From JAHEJB01 sp041748175 (GTDB lineage: Bacteria; Bacteroidota; Rhodothermia; Rhodothermales; Rubricoccaceae), in contig JBGTDU010000042.1 in the NCBI GenBank assembly GCA_041748175.1, forward strand, positions 1 through 18,289: 18,289 nucleotides of DNA. Reading direction: 5' to 3'. This document shows positions 1 to 7,227 of the stretch, piece by piece. The notes under the pieces are model-generated. The model did not search any database. It had not been told where the DNA came from and saw only the letters and a list, made by a program, of their open reading frames with translations. Position 1 is the first letter of the stretch; the number at the start of each line of letters is the position of its first letter. The position numbers and the translations under genes were made by a program.

Positions 1-896
1 CGGCGGTGCTTCAACTCGGCGACGAACGGCTAGCCCTCACAACCGATGCCTTCGTAGTTAACCCGTTGCAGTTTCCCGGCGGCTCAATTGGGGAGCTGGC
101 CGTCAATGGAACCGTAAATGACCTGGCCGTATCGGGCGCGAAACCTCAGGCCCTGTTGGCGACGCTAATCCTGGAGGCTGGCCTTCCTTCGGTGATACTC
201 CAGGCCGAGGTCGAGGCGATGGCTCGCGCCGCCGAGGCTGCCGGTGTCGCCGTTGTTGGCGGTGATACCAAAGTGGTGGAACACGGCAAGGCCGACGGGC
301 TCTACATCACGACGGCTGGCTTTGGACTGATGGATAAGCGCTTTGATATGAACCTTGCCCGTGTGCAACCGGGCGATCACGTGATTCTCTCGGGGCCGAT
401 CGGCGACCATGGCATCACGATCTTGCTGGCCCGGGGCGAACTCGACCTCGAAGCCGATCTGATCTCGGATACGCGTTCGGTGTGGCCGTTTGTGGAGGCG
501 CTGGCGGAGCACGTCCCAGCAGGAATCCGCTGGATGCGCGACCCGACGCGCGGCGGCGTTGCGTCCGCTCTGAATGAACTGGCCAGAGATTCGAATCTCG
601 GCGTCGTGCTTTTCGAGGAGAAGATTCCGCTGCGGGATGAGGTCCGCGGAGCGTGCGAGATCCTCGGCCTCGATCCGCTGCACATCGCCAACGAGGGGCA
701 GTTTATCGTCGTCGTCGCCCCCGAGATGGCCGACGAAACGCTCGACGTTTTGCACGGTGTCCCCGGTGGTGAGGCCGCCGTCGTCATCGGCGAGATCCGC
801 GAGCAGCCCGCACGCGGCGTCCTGTCCGTGAGCAGCTACGGTGGCACGCGCATGGTGGACATGCTCGTGGGCGATCCGTTGCCGAGAATCTGTTGA
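1..896 (+). CDS. hypE: Hydrogenase maturation factor HypE (5' end cut by window edge)
   Basis: HypE is an ATP-dependent cytosolic enzyme of [NiFe]-hydrogenase maturation. It dehydrates the carbamoyl group that HypF places on its C-terminal Cys to a thiocyanate, and passes CN to the HypC/HypD complex for the active-site Fe. The visible protein ends in PRIC, the hallmark HypE tail with the acceptor Cys as last residue. Other PurM/AIR-synthase-fold marks are the segment TTDAFVVNPLQFPGGSIGELAVNG near the start (shown here in outline: TTDAFVV then GELAVNGTVNDLA), VGGDTKVVE and MRDPTRGGVASALNE. A GTG lies at 6, but the frame is open to the left edge and about 40 N-terminal residues expected of a roughly 340-aa HypE are missing, so the gene starts outside the window. 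It probably ends a hyp operon located to the left. The next gene starts 31 bp downstream on the same strand. Confidence 0.95.
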   Translation, partial: AVLQLGDERLALTTDAFVVNPLQFPGGSIGELAVNGTVNDLAVSGAKPQALLATLILEAGLPSVILQAEVEAMARAAEAAGVAVVGGDTKVVEHGKADGLYITTAGFGLMDKRFDMNLARVQPGDHVILSGPIGDHGITILLARGELDLEADLISDTRSVWPFVEALAEHVPAGIRWMRDPTRGGVASALNELARDSNLGVVLFEEKIPLRDEVRGACEILGLDPLHIANEGQFIVVVAPEMADETLDVLHGVPGGEAAVVIGEIREQPARGVLSVSSYGGTRMVDMLVGDPLPRIC

Positions 897-927
897 TGAA
901 AGATCACTCTTTCGCACATCCCTTTCC

Positions 928-1923
928 ATGAGCACCTCATCCCCGCACGGTCCTCCGATTGCCATCTACGGCGCCATCGCGGCCAACGCTGGAATAGCGG
1001 TCGTGAAGTTCATCGCGGCGGCCGCCACGGGTAGCTCGGCGATGCTCTCCGAGGGCATCCACTCCGTGGTGGATACCGGCAACCAGCTGCTGCTGCTCTT
1101 CGGCCTCAAGCGGAGCGCCCGCCCTGCCAGCGCGGCCCACCCCTTCGGGCACGGCAAGGATCTCTACTTCTGGAGCCTCATCGTCGCCATCGTGCTTTTT
1201 GGCGTCGGCGGCGGGATGTCTCTTTACGAGGGCATTTCGCACATCCGTCATCCAGGCCCACTCTCGGACCCAACGTAGGCTTACGCCACGCTCGCGGCAG
1301 GGCTGGTGTTCGAGGGGATCTCCTGGTACATCGCGCTGCGCGAACTTCGAAAAAGGAGCCCCGACGTGGGGATCTGGTCGGCCATCCGTTCGAGTAAGAA
1401 CCCCGCTGTCTTCGTCGTGGTGGTCGAGGACTTCGCGGCGCTGGTCGGTCTAATCCTGGCCGCCCTGGGTATCTGGCTCGGCCACTATTTCGAGAACCCG
1501 CTGTTCGATGGCGCCGCCTCTGTTGCCATCGGCGTTGTGCTGGCGGCCGTGGCCGTGTTTCTGGCGTATGAGAGCCGCGCGCTCATCATCGGAGAAAGCA
1601 CCAACCCCGCAACGGTTCTTGCCATCCAACAACTCGCCGAGGCCGACCCGGACGTACTCCAGGCCGGAAGTCCGCTCACGATGCACCTGGGCGCGAACGA
1701 GGTGCTGGTCAACCTCGATCTCCGGTTCCGGCCTGCGCTCCGGGCGGATGAAATGACAGCCGTCGTCGACCGTCTGGAGAAGGCTATCCGCACTGCGCAC
1801 CCGGAGGTGCGGCAGATTTTTATCGAGGCGGAGGCCTTCCGACAGGCGCTACCGGGGAGCGGAGCCGATGAAAATGAGGCTTCCTCCGAGAGAAGCCTTT
1901 TTGATGGGCCATTCGGTTGTTGA
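928..1923 (+). pseudogene. Cation diffusion facilitator (CDF) transporter with in-frame TAG
   Basis: CDF proteins are inner-membrane metal(2+)/H+ antiporters exporting Zn, Fe, Co, Ni or Mn. Starting at ATG 928, the frame gives MSTSSPHGPP, membrane helices, the TM2 metal motif HSVVD (H45, D49), HPFGHGKDLYFW (71-82), then SDPT and a TAG at 1276-1278 (codon 117). The same frame continues without a shift into AYATLAAGLVFEGISW, a TM5 segment VVVVEDFAALVG, TM6 and a C-terminal cytoplasmic domain ending near FIEAEAF. Relatives commonly have a Trp after SDPT, so TGG to TAG is the simplest explanation (from family memory). The intact length would be about 331 aa, close to normal for the HPFGHGKD (ZnT9-like) CDF group. 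The downstream half could restart at GTG 1306 but would lack TM1-3. Position after hypE hints at nickel or other metal homeostasis, but substrate cannot be told. Readthrough or a base-call error are alternatives to true inactivation. Confidence 0.85.
1877..1902 (+). terminator. Rho-independent terminator inside the 3' end of the CDF frame
   Basis: AGGCTTC (1877-1883) pairs with GAAGCCT (1892-1898) over an 8-base loop, and five T follow (1898-1902). It sits about 20 bases before the annotated stop of the CDF reading frame, so the last residues of that frame encode the hairpin. The position also suits convergent termination with the minus-strand gene ending at 2022, although the reverse direction has only a short T stretch. 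Confidence 0.6.
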
Positions 1924-2021
1924 CTATTTCGCTGGCCCACCCGCTGAGCTTCGTCCACCAATCATTCCCGGCACCCGTCATCCTCCTTGAGCAGAGCAGG
2001 GCAGAGGCTGGGTTCAGTAGC

Positions 2022-2513
2022 TCAGTAGGTCGCGGCCGGGGCTGCCCATCTCCTGTACGCCCACGCCACGAGCACGCCGAAGACGATGTGCGTGAAGATG
2101 CTCACCCAGTTACGCGCACCTTCGAACCAGGTGAACAGTCCGAGAGACGGAATCAGGTAGAAGTTGACGAGGTAGAGCACGAGGCCGAAAGCCGCTCCGA
2201 CCCCGAGAGCCATTTCCATGGACATGCGACCGATGACGAAACCCATCCCGATGGCCAAGACAACCGAGAGCGCGAAGTGAATCAACATCGCCACCATCAC
2301 AACCATCAAATCGAACGTGGCAGGAGGAGGCAGCACGCCTTCCCCAAGCGCCATGGCCCCGATCATCCTCGGAGGACCCCACGGGCTGCCGCCGAGAAAC
2401 AGGGGCACCATGATCATTTCCAGCACGAGAAAGACGAGGCCGGCAAACAAGCCGGCTAGGGCGGCGGCTTTCAAGTTGATAGCCGACGAGACGGTGCCTG
2501 ACGTTGCGTCCAT
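2022..2513 (-). CDS. Small four-helix membrane protein of unknown function
   Basis: A 163-aa protein starting MDATSGTVSS. Four hydrophobic segments can be seen: AAALAGLFAGLVFLVLEMIM, a second around FDLMVVMVAMLIHFALSVVL, a third around MALGVGAAFGLVLYLVNFYL, and a last one around WVSIFTHIVFGVLVAWAY. A conserved-looking loop GGSPWGPPRMIGAMALG lies between helices 1 and 2, and a basic tail YRRW closes the protein. Similar proteins with PW.PPRM and VLPPPATFD are familiar as uncharacterised inner-membrane proteins; I know no proven role. A longer frame reaches 2636, but the ATG at 2513 is preferred because a GGAG lies seven bases upstream of it. It is on the same strand as the DoxX gene but 236 bp downstream of it, so co-transcription is uncertain. 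Confidence 0.8.
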   Translation of the reverse strand: MDATSGTVSSAINLKAAALAGLFAGLVFLVLEMIMVPLFLGGSPWGPPRMIGAMALGEGVLPPPATFDLMVVMVAMLIHFALSVVLAIGMGFVIGRMSMEMALGVGAAFGLVLYLVNFYLIPSLGLFTWFEGARNWVSIFTHIVFGVLVAWAYRRWAAPAATY

Positions 2514-2520
2514 GGGTGAT

Positions 2521-2524
2521 CTCC
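2521..2524 (-). promoter_or_regulatory. Shine-Dalgarno site fixing the start at 2513
   Basis: The minus strand reads GGAG followed by a seven-base spacer and ATG. This is the clearest ribosome binding site in the window and argues against the longer 204-aa reading of the membrane protein gene. Confidence 0.55.
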
Positions 2525-2749
2525 AGAAGTATTGATGAGCGGGGAAGAAATTTAACGGTCGTCTGGCCGAGTGATTCCCTCTCAAGTTGGCATTGGCAAA
2601 GGAGTGATGTCGTTGCTGGAGGAAGTAACGACCCACACTTCTTGTGCTCTAGCGCCCTCTACGGTGCTGTACAGGGCCAAACCGAACCCAGCGGACTGCT
2701 GGCGATCACAGTAGCAGAATCCTACTAAACTCCTGTTTCGACCGAGAGA

Positions 2750-3202
2750 CTAAGGCCCCATCAATAAAAAGTCGACGCCCGGCCACGCAGGCCCCGCGAG
2801 CAGCAGCCACACCAGAATCACGACGTACAGGACTTCTGGCAGAAATAGAACTTCTCCCAGCCACGCTACCGGCCCCTTTGCCACTACGGCAGGCAGAACC
2901 GTCGTCGCGAGCGCTACTACCATGACAACAATCAGCATGATGGCGCTGAGAGGAACGATAAAGCCGACGATGAGGAAAACGCCAAAGACCAGTTCAACGC
3001 CGGATACAAATTTGGCGTTGAGATCGGGCAACGGAACTCCCGCAGCGCGGATGGTCTCCAGCATCTTCTTCCGCCCTTCCTCCGTGAATAGCTTGCCCCA
3101 TCCAGAAATGGCGAAAAGAAGGCCTACGACAAGCCGAGCCAACAGGACGCCGATCCACTCATAATGCTGAAGGTTGTAGAGGGAGGATTGGATGACTTCC
3201 AT
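2750..3202 (-). CDS. DoxX family membrane protein
   Basis: A 150-aa inner-membrane protein with the DoxX fold: four transmembrane helices, the first reading VLLARLVVGLLFAISGWGKL, which carries the family-typical R..VG..F...G..K pattern. It is followed by an amphipathic stretch with LETIRAAGVPLPDLNAKFVS, helix 2 around GVELVFGVFLIVGFIVPLSA, helix 3 around LIVVMVVALATTVLPAVVA and helix 4 around VLYVVILVWLLLAG. DoxX-type proteins are small quinone-linked or redox/stress membrane proteins and many have no assigned substrate. Start ATG at 3202 gives MEVIQSSLYN; no convincing Shine-Dalgarno is seen. No obvious partner gene lies next to it. Confidence 0.88.
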   Translation of the reverse strand: MEVIQSSLYNLQHYEWIGVLLARLVVGLLFAISGWGKLFTEEGRKKMLETIRAAGVPLPDLNAKFVSGVELVFGVFLIVGFIVPLSAIMLIVVMVVALATTVLPAVVAKGPVAWLGEVLFLPEVLYVVILVWLLLAGPAWPGVDFLLMGP

Positions 3203-3805
3203 TGCAATGTATCTGCCAATGAGAAACTACGGAACGGGGAAATTACGACGGGGAAAGATGCTTGAGGTTGAGTCGCTGCGGAGCTTGTCCTAGGGGTCTG
3301 TCGGACTTAGGGGTTCGTAACGAGGCGAGTGGGCAATCGAGACCCGTTGTTCGCTCTTGTGAGGCGCATAGCGGGACCATGTAAAAAAAAAGAGCGGAGA
3401 AATGGGCCGATTAACCGCCGCCGCAGTAGAATCTGCCTAAGTCCGACAGACCCCTAGCTCTCTTGATAAATGCCCTAATCAAAACGAGTGCTCTGAATGG
3501 AGCTACTGAGTACTTCGGTCTTTCCAAACTCCGCATCGCACTGACCGGGCTCGCGGTGCTAGGTCGCCGTATCAGCACAATCGCCTCGCATTAGATGTAC
3601 GCTCGATTGTAGGCCCCAGGTAGGCTGAAGTTCGAGGTGCAACCAGCTAATCAGCTAGCGGAATCGCGCCAATTGAAGACATACGAGACGATTCACTGAA
3701 ACAGCGTACCCTACTCATCGGCCGTACGTGGTTTCGTGGTTTGACCTCGCGACCCGGTGCTACTCGATCGCTTTCCATCCCGCCAAAGTTGATGGAGGAC
3801 CCTCC
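3203..3805. other. Gene-free stretch around a MITE-like element
   Basis: No credible coding region is seen on either strand. The part from 3290 to 3457 is an inverted-repeat element (separate entry). The rest, 3458-3805, shows no tRNA-like T-loop, tandem repeat or terminator that I could recognise; short frames here look random. Confidence 0.5.
3290..3457. mobile_element. MITE-like element 1 with 22-bp inverted repeats and CTAG ends
   Basis: Positions 3290-3311 and 3436-3457 are perfect inverted copies. Each outer end is CTAG (3290-3293 and 3454-3457), and inside it the terminus reads GGGTCTGTCGGACTTAGG. Treating CTAG as a 4-bp target duplication leaves a 160-bp non-coding body, which includes an A9 run at 3383-3391. 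CTAG fits the YTAR target of IS5-group transposases, so this looks like a non-autonomous derivative moved in trans. No transposase fragment remains inside. A transcription terminator is unlikely because the arms are about 124 bases apart. Confidence 0.75.
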
Positions 3806-5163
3806 TTACAGAAGCGGCGCAAGGAGACGCGCCACGCCTTCGACAAGCTCCTGCCTACGGGTTACCTGATTCACGCCTTCCTCGGTTGCGTTGCCAAGGG
3901 TACACGTCCAGTCTACGACCGACTCAACATCGGCCTCGTCGTAAAGAATCAACGCAAGCTCTGAGTTAAGAAACAGACTCCGGGGATCAAGATTTGCCGA
4001 GCCAACCACCGCTACGTTGTCGGCAACAACGGTCTTCGCATGCACCATTCCGGCCTTATGGCGGAGGATGCGGCACCCCTCTGTCTGGAGATCTCTGAGG
4101 TACGGCCCACGCGCAAGATCAGCGAGCCGGTGGTTTGATGGGTCGGGCACAATGATGCGCGCATCAACACCACGCCGGGCCGCGAGACCCAACCCACGAG
4201 AAAGCGCGTCGTCGGGGACGAAGTACGGCGTCACGACCCACAACCGCTCGCGCGCTTCGTAGATCAGCGAGACAAGCAGGTCGAAGAGAGCATCGGAGGC
4301 GACGTCCGGGCCGGAGGGAATGACCTGCACCGCTGCTTTACCCTTCGGTTCGAAGGTCAGTATCGGAGCGGGGCGCGGCTTGCGAACGACCAGTCCGACC
4401 GAAAGAGCGCGGCTAACAGCGCGACCGCCGGGCCGTCGAGACGGAAAGACAGGTCGCGCCAGCGTCCCGGGTCAAGGAGTAGCCCCATATATTCGTGAGC
4501 GACGTTCATTCCGCCGACCAGAGCGCGAGACTCGTCAATCAGGAAGAGCTTGCGGTGGTTGGGAGGTTGGAACGGCCTCGAAACGGGCGATGCAGCAAGG
4601 GCTCGAAGTACTCCACGTGTCCCCCCCGCGGCGCGAAGGGGAGCGGGGAGCGCTCGCGGAAAGGGACGCGAGCCAACGGCGTCGAGGAGAAGCCGCACGT
4701 CGATGCCAGCCGTGGCGGCCTCGGTGAGGGCGTCGAGGAATCCCCGGCCGGAATCGTCGTCGCCGAGGATGAACAGGGTCACCCATATGGAGCGCTCCGC
4801 ATTTTCGATCAGTTTGATGAGAGCGGCGTAGGCGGCCTCACCGGTTCCGAGCAGCTGGAATTCGTTTCCCGTAGTCGCCCCAGGCAGACCATAGCTCCGA
4901 AGCAGCCTATCCGGAGCCGTCGCCTGCTCCAGCGGACGTACATCGATCGACTCCATGTCCGGGAAGGGGATCGCAGGTTGACACACCTTGCGCGTCCCGA
5001 GCGCTAGATAGAGAAGAAGCCCGAAATAAGGAACGAGCACAATCGCCAGGAGCCACGCAAGCGTGGCCTGCGACGGCCGCCGTTCCCGCAAGAGATGGCT
5101 TGCCGCCAACAGCGTCATCAATGAAACAACGACGAGGACGAAATGGGCAACAACCCAGGTCAT
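3806..5163 (-). pseudogene. Cardiolipin synthase-like phospholipase D protein, frame-disrupted
   Basis: Bacterial cardiolipin synthases are membrane enzymes that join two phosphatidylglycerols (or PG and PE) using two HKD motifs. The 5' part (ATG 5163) encodes two N-terminal membrane helices (PLDc_N; residues 1-57), the segment VTLFILGDDDSGRGFLDAL and the first motif HRKLFLID with GGMN after it (H203, K205, D210). That frame stops at 4357. The 3' part, in another frame, carries VTPYFVPDDALSRGL and the second motif HAKTVVAD followed by GSANLDPRSLFLNSE, ending at 3806. A one-base loss near 4379-4383 explains the break. A second, self-compensating disruption is visible: between about 4627 and 4559 the shifted frame gives GHVEYFEPLLHRPFRGRSNL, the expected family sequence. 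That implies +1 in the run of seven C at 4622-4628 and -1 near 4558. Both catalytic motifs survive, so decay is recent or errors are technical. Confidence 0.85.
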
Positions 5164-5448
5164 GCCAGACGCCTCTCATTTCGCCGAAGCGCGCACTCCG
5201 TCCATGCGAGCGTGAACGCCGCGATTAGGAACGAAGGGAGGGATTTGGGACCCCGAAATACAGCGAGACCATCTGGTGCGCCACCCATCACGCCCTCGAT
5301 GACCGCTGGCGAAAGGGCGGAGAGCAGGTGCGGGAAGTGTAGCGGCATATCGGGCGGAGAAAGCCTCCACGAGCGGTACGGCAATGACGTGACCGACCGA
5401 TTCGGCGATGGACTGAGCTGAATCCGTCTGATGCCTGTCGAACGACAC
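5160..5448 (-). pseudogene. Small ORF upstream of the cls-like gene, probably frame-broken
   Basis: I do not recognise this gene. Its stop TGA (5162-5160) overlaps the ATG of the cardiolipin-synthase-like gene as ATGA, a typical coupled-operon junction, which is why I treat it as a real gene remnant. Reading from GTG 5448 in one frame gives SAQSIAESVGHVIAVPLVEA then FSARYAATLP. Switching frame near 5331, at a CCC run, gives HLLSALSPAVIEGVMGG and then a hydrophobic segment LPSFLIAAFTLAWTECALRR near the C-terminus. The joined product would be about 95 residues with one possible membrane helix. An in-frame stop lies just before the GTG, so a longer original 5' end, if any, is also damaged. It could instead be non-coding with a chance ATGA. 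Confidence 0.4.
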
Positions 5449-5795
5449 GCGAGCGTTCTATGATCTTTGCCGCGCCGAGGAGAGCTCGGCTTGTTCAAAC
5501 TAGCCCTCTCCCAATTCTACTTGGCGATCTTGCCCTCACACATTTATTTGGTGTCCAATAGCATCCGCAAGCGTTTAGAGATCGCCAGCAAATCCGGCTC
5601 GGATGTAGGCCGGAAGTGAATTCGACGGGTCGCAGGCCGGAGGCTCGCGTCTCGCAGAATCGTCCAATGCCTACTAAAACATCGCAGCATGAGACCCCGC
5701 TGATGACGATTCATCCATCGCAGGCACAAACCGAGACTCCGCTCGGGAGCCATGGACAAGGTCTCTTCACGGACCGTCGCTACTCCTAACTTTGG
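5449..5795. other. Intergenic stretch with nothing recognisable
   Basis: About 350 bases between the broken small ORF and the acetyltransferase gene. A 71-codon frame on the minus strand has an Arg-rich, non-protein-like composition and I do not call it. No hairpin with T tract, tRNA or repeat was seen. Confidence 0.45.
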
Positions 5796-6398
5796 TCAAG
5801 CCGCTAGAATCGCATTGAGCCTGCGCTCAACCTCCGGCCACTCTTCGCGGACGATGCTGAAGTAAACCGTGTCCCGCATGCGGCCGCTCGCCGTCACCAC
5901 GTGCTGCCGGAGTGTGCCCTCCTCTCTCGCCCCCAATCGAATGATGGCATTGCGTGATTGCTCGTTCAGTGCATCCGTTTTGAACTCGACCCGGTTGCAT
6001 CCCCATACGTCGAACGCGTGGCGAAGCATGAGGAGCTTCGCTTCCGTGTTGATCGCCGTGCGCTGCCACGGCCTGGCAATCCACGTCCAGCCGATTTCCA
6101 CGCGCCGGTTGGCCAGGTCGATATTTCCGAAACGCGTGCTGCCTACGATTCTCCCGTCTTCGAGCTCCACGGTTGCGAAGGGCAGCATCAGGCCCTGACC
6201 CTTTCCCGCAAGCGCGGCGCGAACGTAGGCTTCCATTTCATCGCGGCTCGAAACCGGCCTTGGAATCAACGCCCACAGATCCGGATCCCGGCCGACCTCC
6301 CACAAAGCGTCGAGATGGTCTAGGCTTAACGGTTCGAGGCGGACGTGTCGGCCTTCACGCGCGACGAGTTCGAGAGCGGGAGGCACGTTGCGCCTCAC
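5796..6398 (-). CDS. GNAT acetyltransferase, RimJ/RimL-like (COG1670 type)
   Basis: A 200-aa cytosolic acetyl-CoA-dependent N-acetyltransferase. Seen in the sequence: the N-terminal RHVRLEPLSLDHLDALWEV, the central strand IVGSTRFGNIDLANRRVEIG, the acetyl-CoA loop and helix WIARPWQRTAINTEAKLLML, and the C-terminal NRVEFKTDALNEQSRNAIIR with LGAREEGTLRQ. This order is typical of the RimJ/RimL group, whose members acetylate protein N-termini or small molecules; the substrate is unknown here. The start is GTG at 6398, which overlaps the clpP stop as GTGA, pointing to translational coupling and a shared transcript with tig-clpP. No Shine-Dalgarno is needed for such a junction. Length is normal. Confidence 0.9.
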   Translation of the reverse strand: MRRNVPPALELVAREGRHVRLEPLSLDHLDALWEVGRDPDLWALIPRPVSSRDEMEAYVRAALAGKGQGLMLPFATVELEDGRIVGSTRFGNIDLANRRVEIGWTWIARPWQRTAINTEAKLLMLRHAFDVWGCNRVEFKTDALNEQSRNAIIRLGAREEGTLRQHVVTASGRMRDTVYFSIVREEWPEVERRLNAILAA

Positions 6399-7114
6399 TC
6401 CTTTTTCTTCTCGTCCGAATTCTTCTCCATAGGCTTCACCCCGCCGACGTTGCCCGTCAGCACGGTATCAATCAGGCCGTACTCCTTGGCCTCGACGGGG
6501 CTCATAAAGCGGTCACGGTCGGAGTCAATTTCCACCTGCGCTACGGTCTGGCCCGTGTGGTGGGCGATGATTTCGTTCAGGCGGTGCTTGATAAAGAGGA
6601 TTTCCTTTGCCTGAATCTCAATATCGGAAGCTTGGCCTTGCGCCCCGGATGACGGCTGATGAATCATGATCCGGCTGTTCGGGAGAGCCGCACGCTTACC
6701 GGCTGCGCCACCAAGCAGGAAGACGGAGCCCATCGACGCTGCAAGACCCACGCAGATTGTCGCCACATCCGGCTTCACGAACTGCATCGTGTCGTAAACG
6801 GCCATGCCGCTGTATACCTGTCCGCCTGGCGAATTGATGTAGAGGTTGATATCCTTGTCCGGGTCTTCGCTGGCCAGAAACAGCATCTGCGCCACCGCCA
6901 AATTGGAGGTGACATCATTAACGGGCGTGCCGAACAGAACGATACGATCCTTGAGCAACCGGCTGAAGATGTCGTACGAGCGTTCGCCACGCGAGGTCTG
7001 TTCCACCACCATCGGGACGAGCATGTTAATGGGGGCGTTCTCAAACGTGCCGTTGTAAATGCCATCCGGCATTGTGGTGATGCCTTTGGCAAACTTTACG
7101 AAGTCGCTGACCAT
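6395..7114 (-). CDS. clpP: ATP-dependent Clp protease proteolytic subunit ClpP
   Basis: ClpP forms the 14-subunit serine-protease chamber that works with ClpX/ClpA unfoldases in cytosolic protein quality control. Taking ATG 7114 gives 239 aa starting MVSDFVKFAK. The core begins at LVPMVVEQTSRGERSYDIFS. The catalytic triad is visible: Ser127 in GLAASMGSVF, His152 in MIHQPSSGAQGQASDIEIQA, and Asp201 in DSDRDRFMS. The oxyanion-region motif INSPGGQVYSGMAVYDT is at 93-109. The N-terminus is about 30 residues longer than the E. coli mature form, and the tail is lysine/glutamate-rich (EKNSDEKKKE). The frame is open to 7216, but the added residues are not protein-like and the 7114 start matches the family extension. 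It follows tig by 113 bp and its stop overlaps the GNAT start. Confidence 0.97.
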   Translation of the reverse strand: MVSDFVKFAKGITTMPDGIYNGTFENAPINMLVPMVVEQTSRGERSYDIFSRLLKDRIVLFGTPVNDVTSNLAVAQMLFLASEDPDKDINLYINSPGGQVYSGMAVYDTMQFVKPDVATICVGLAASMGSVFLLGGAAGKRAALPNSRIMIHQPSSGAQGQASDIEIQAKEILFIKHRLNEIIAHHTGQTVAQVEIDSDRDRFMSPVEAKEYGLIDTVLTGNVGGVKPMEKNSDEKKKE

Positions 7115-7227
7115 GTGGGTGCAGGAAGAATGATGGATGGATGAGCAGTGTGGCTCTTGAAGTCTACGAACACAATTTCGCCACGAACAAAGCCCGGCAG
7201 AATTCTCATCGCCCACACAGGCGAGGC

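Noticed and set aside
3728..3964. 78-codon plus-strand frame over the cls 3' end
   Set aside because: Its second half is antisense to the cls C-terminal domain and it has no protein-like pattern.
5544..5759. 71-codon minus-strand frame in the gap before the GNAT gene
   Set aside because: It has Arg-rich, low-complexity translation with no start signal and no neighbour coupling.
6659..7144. 161-codon plus-strand frame opposite clpP
   Set aside because: It lies opposite the catalytic part of clpP and has a His/Arg-rich shadow-type translation.
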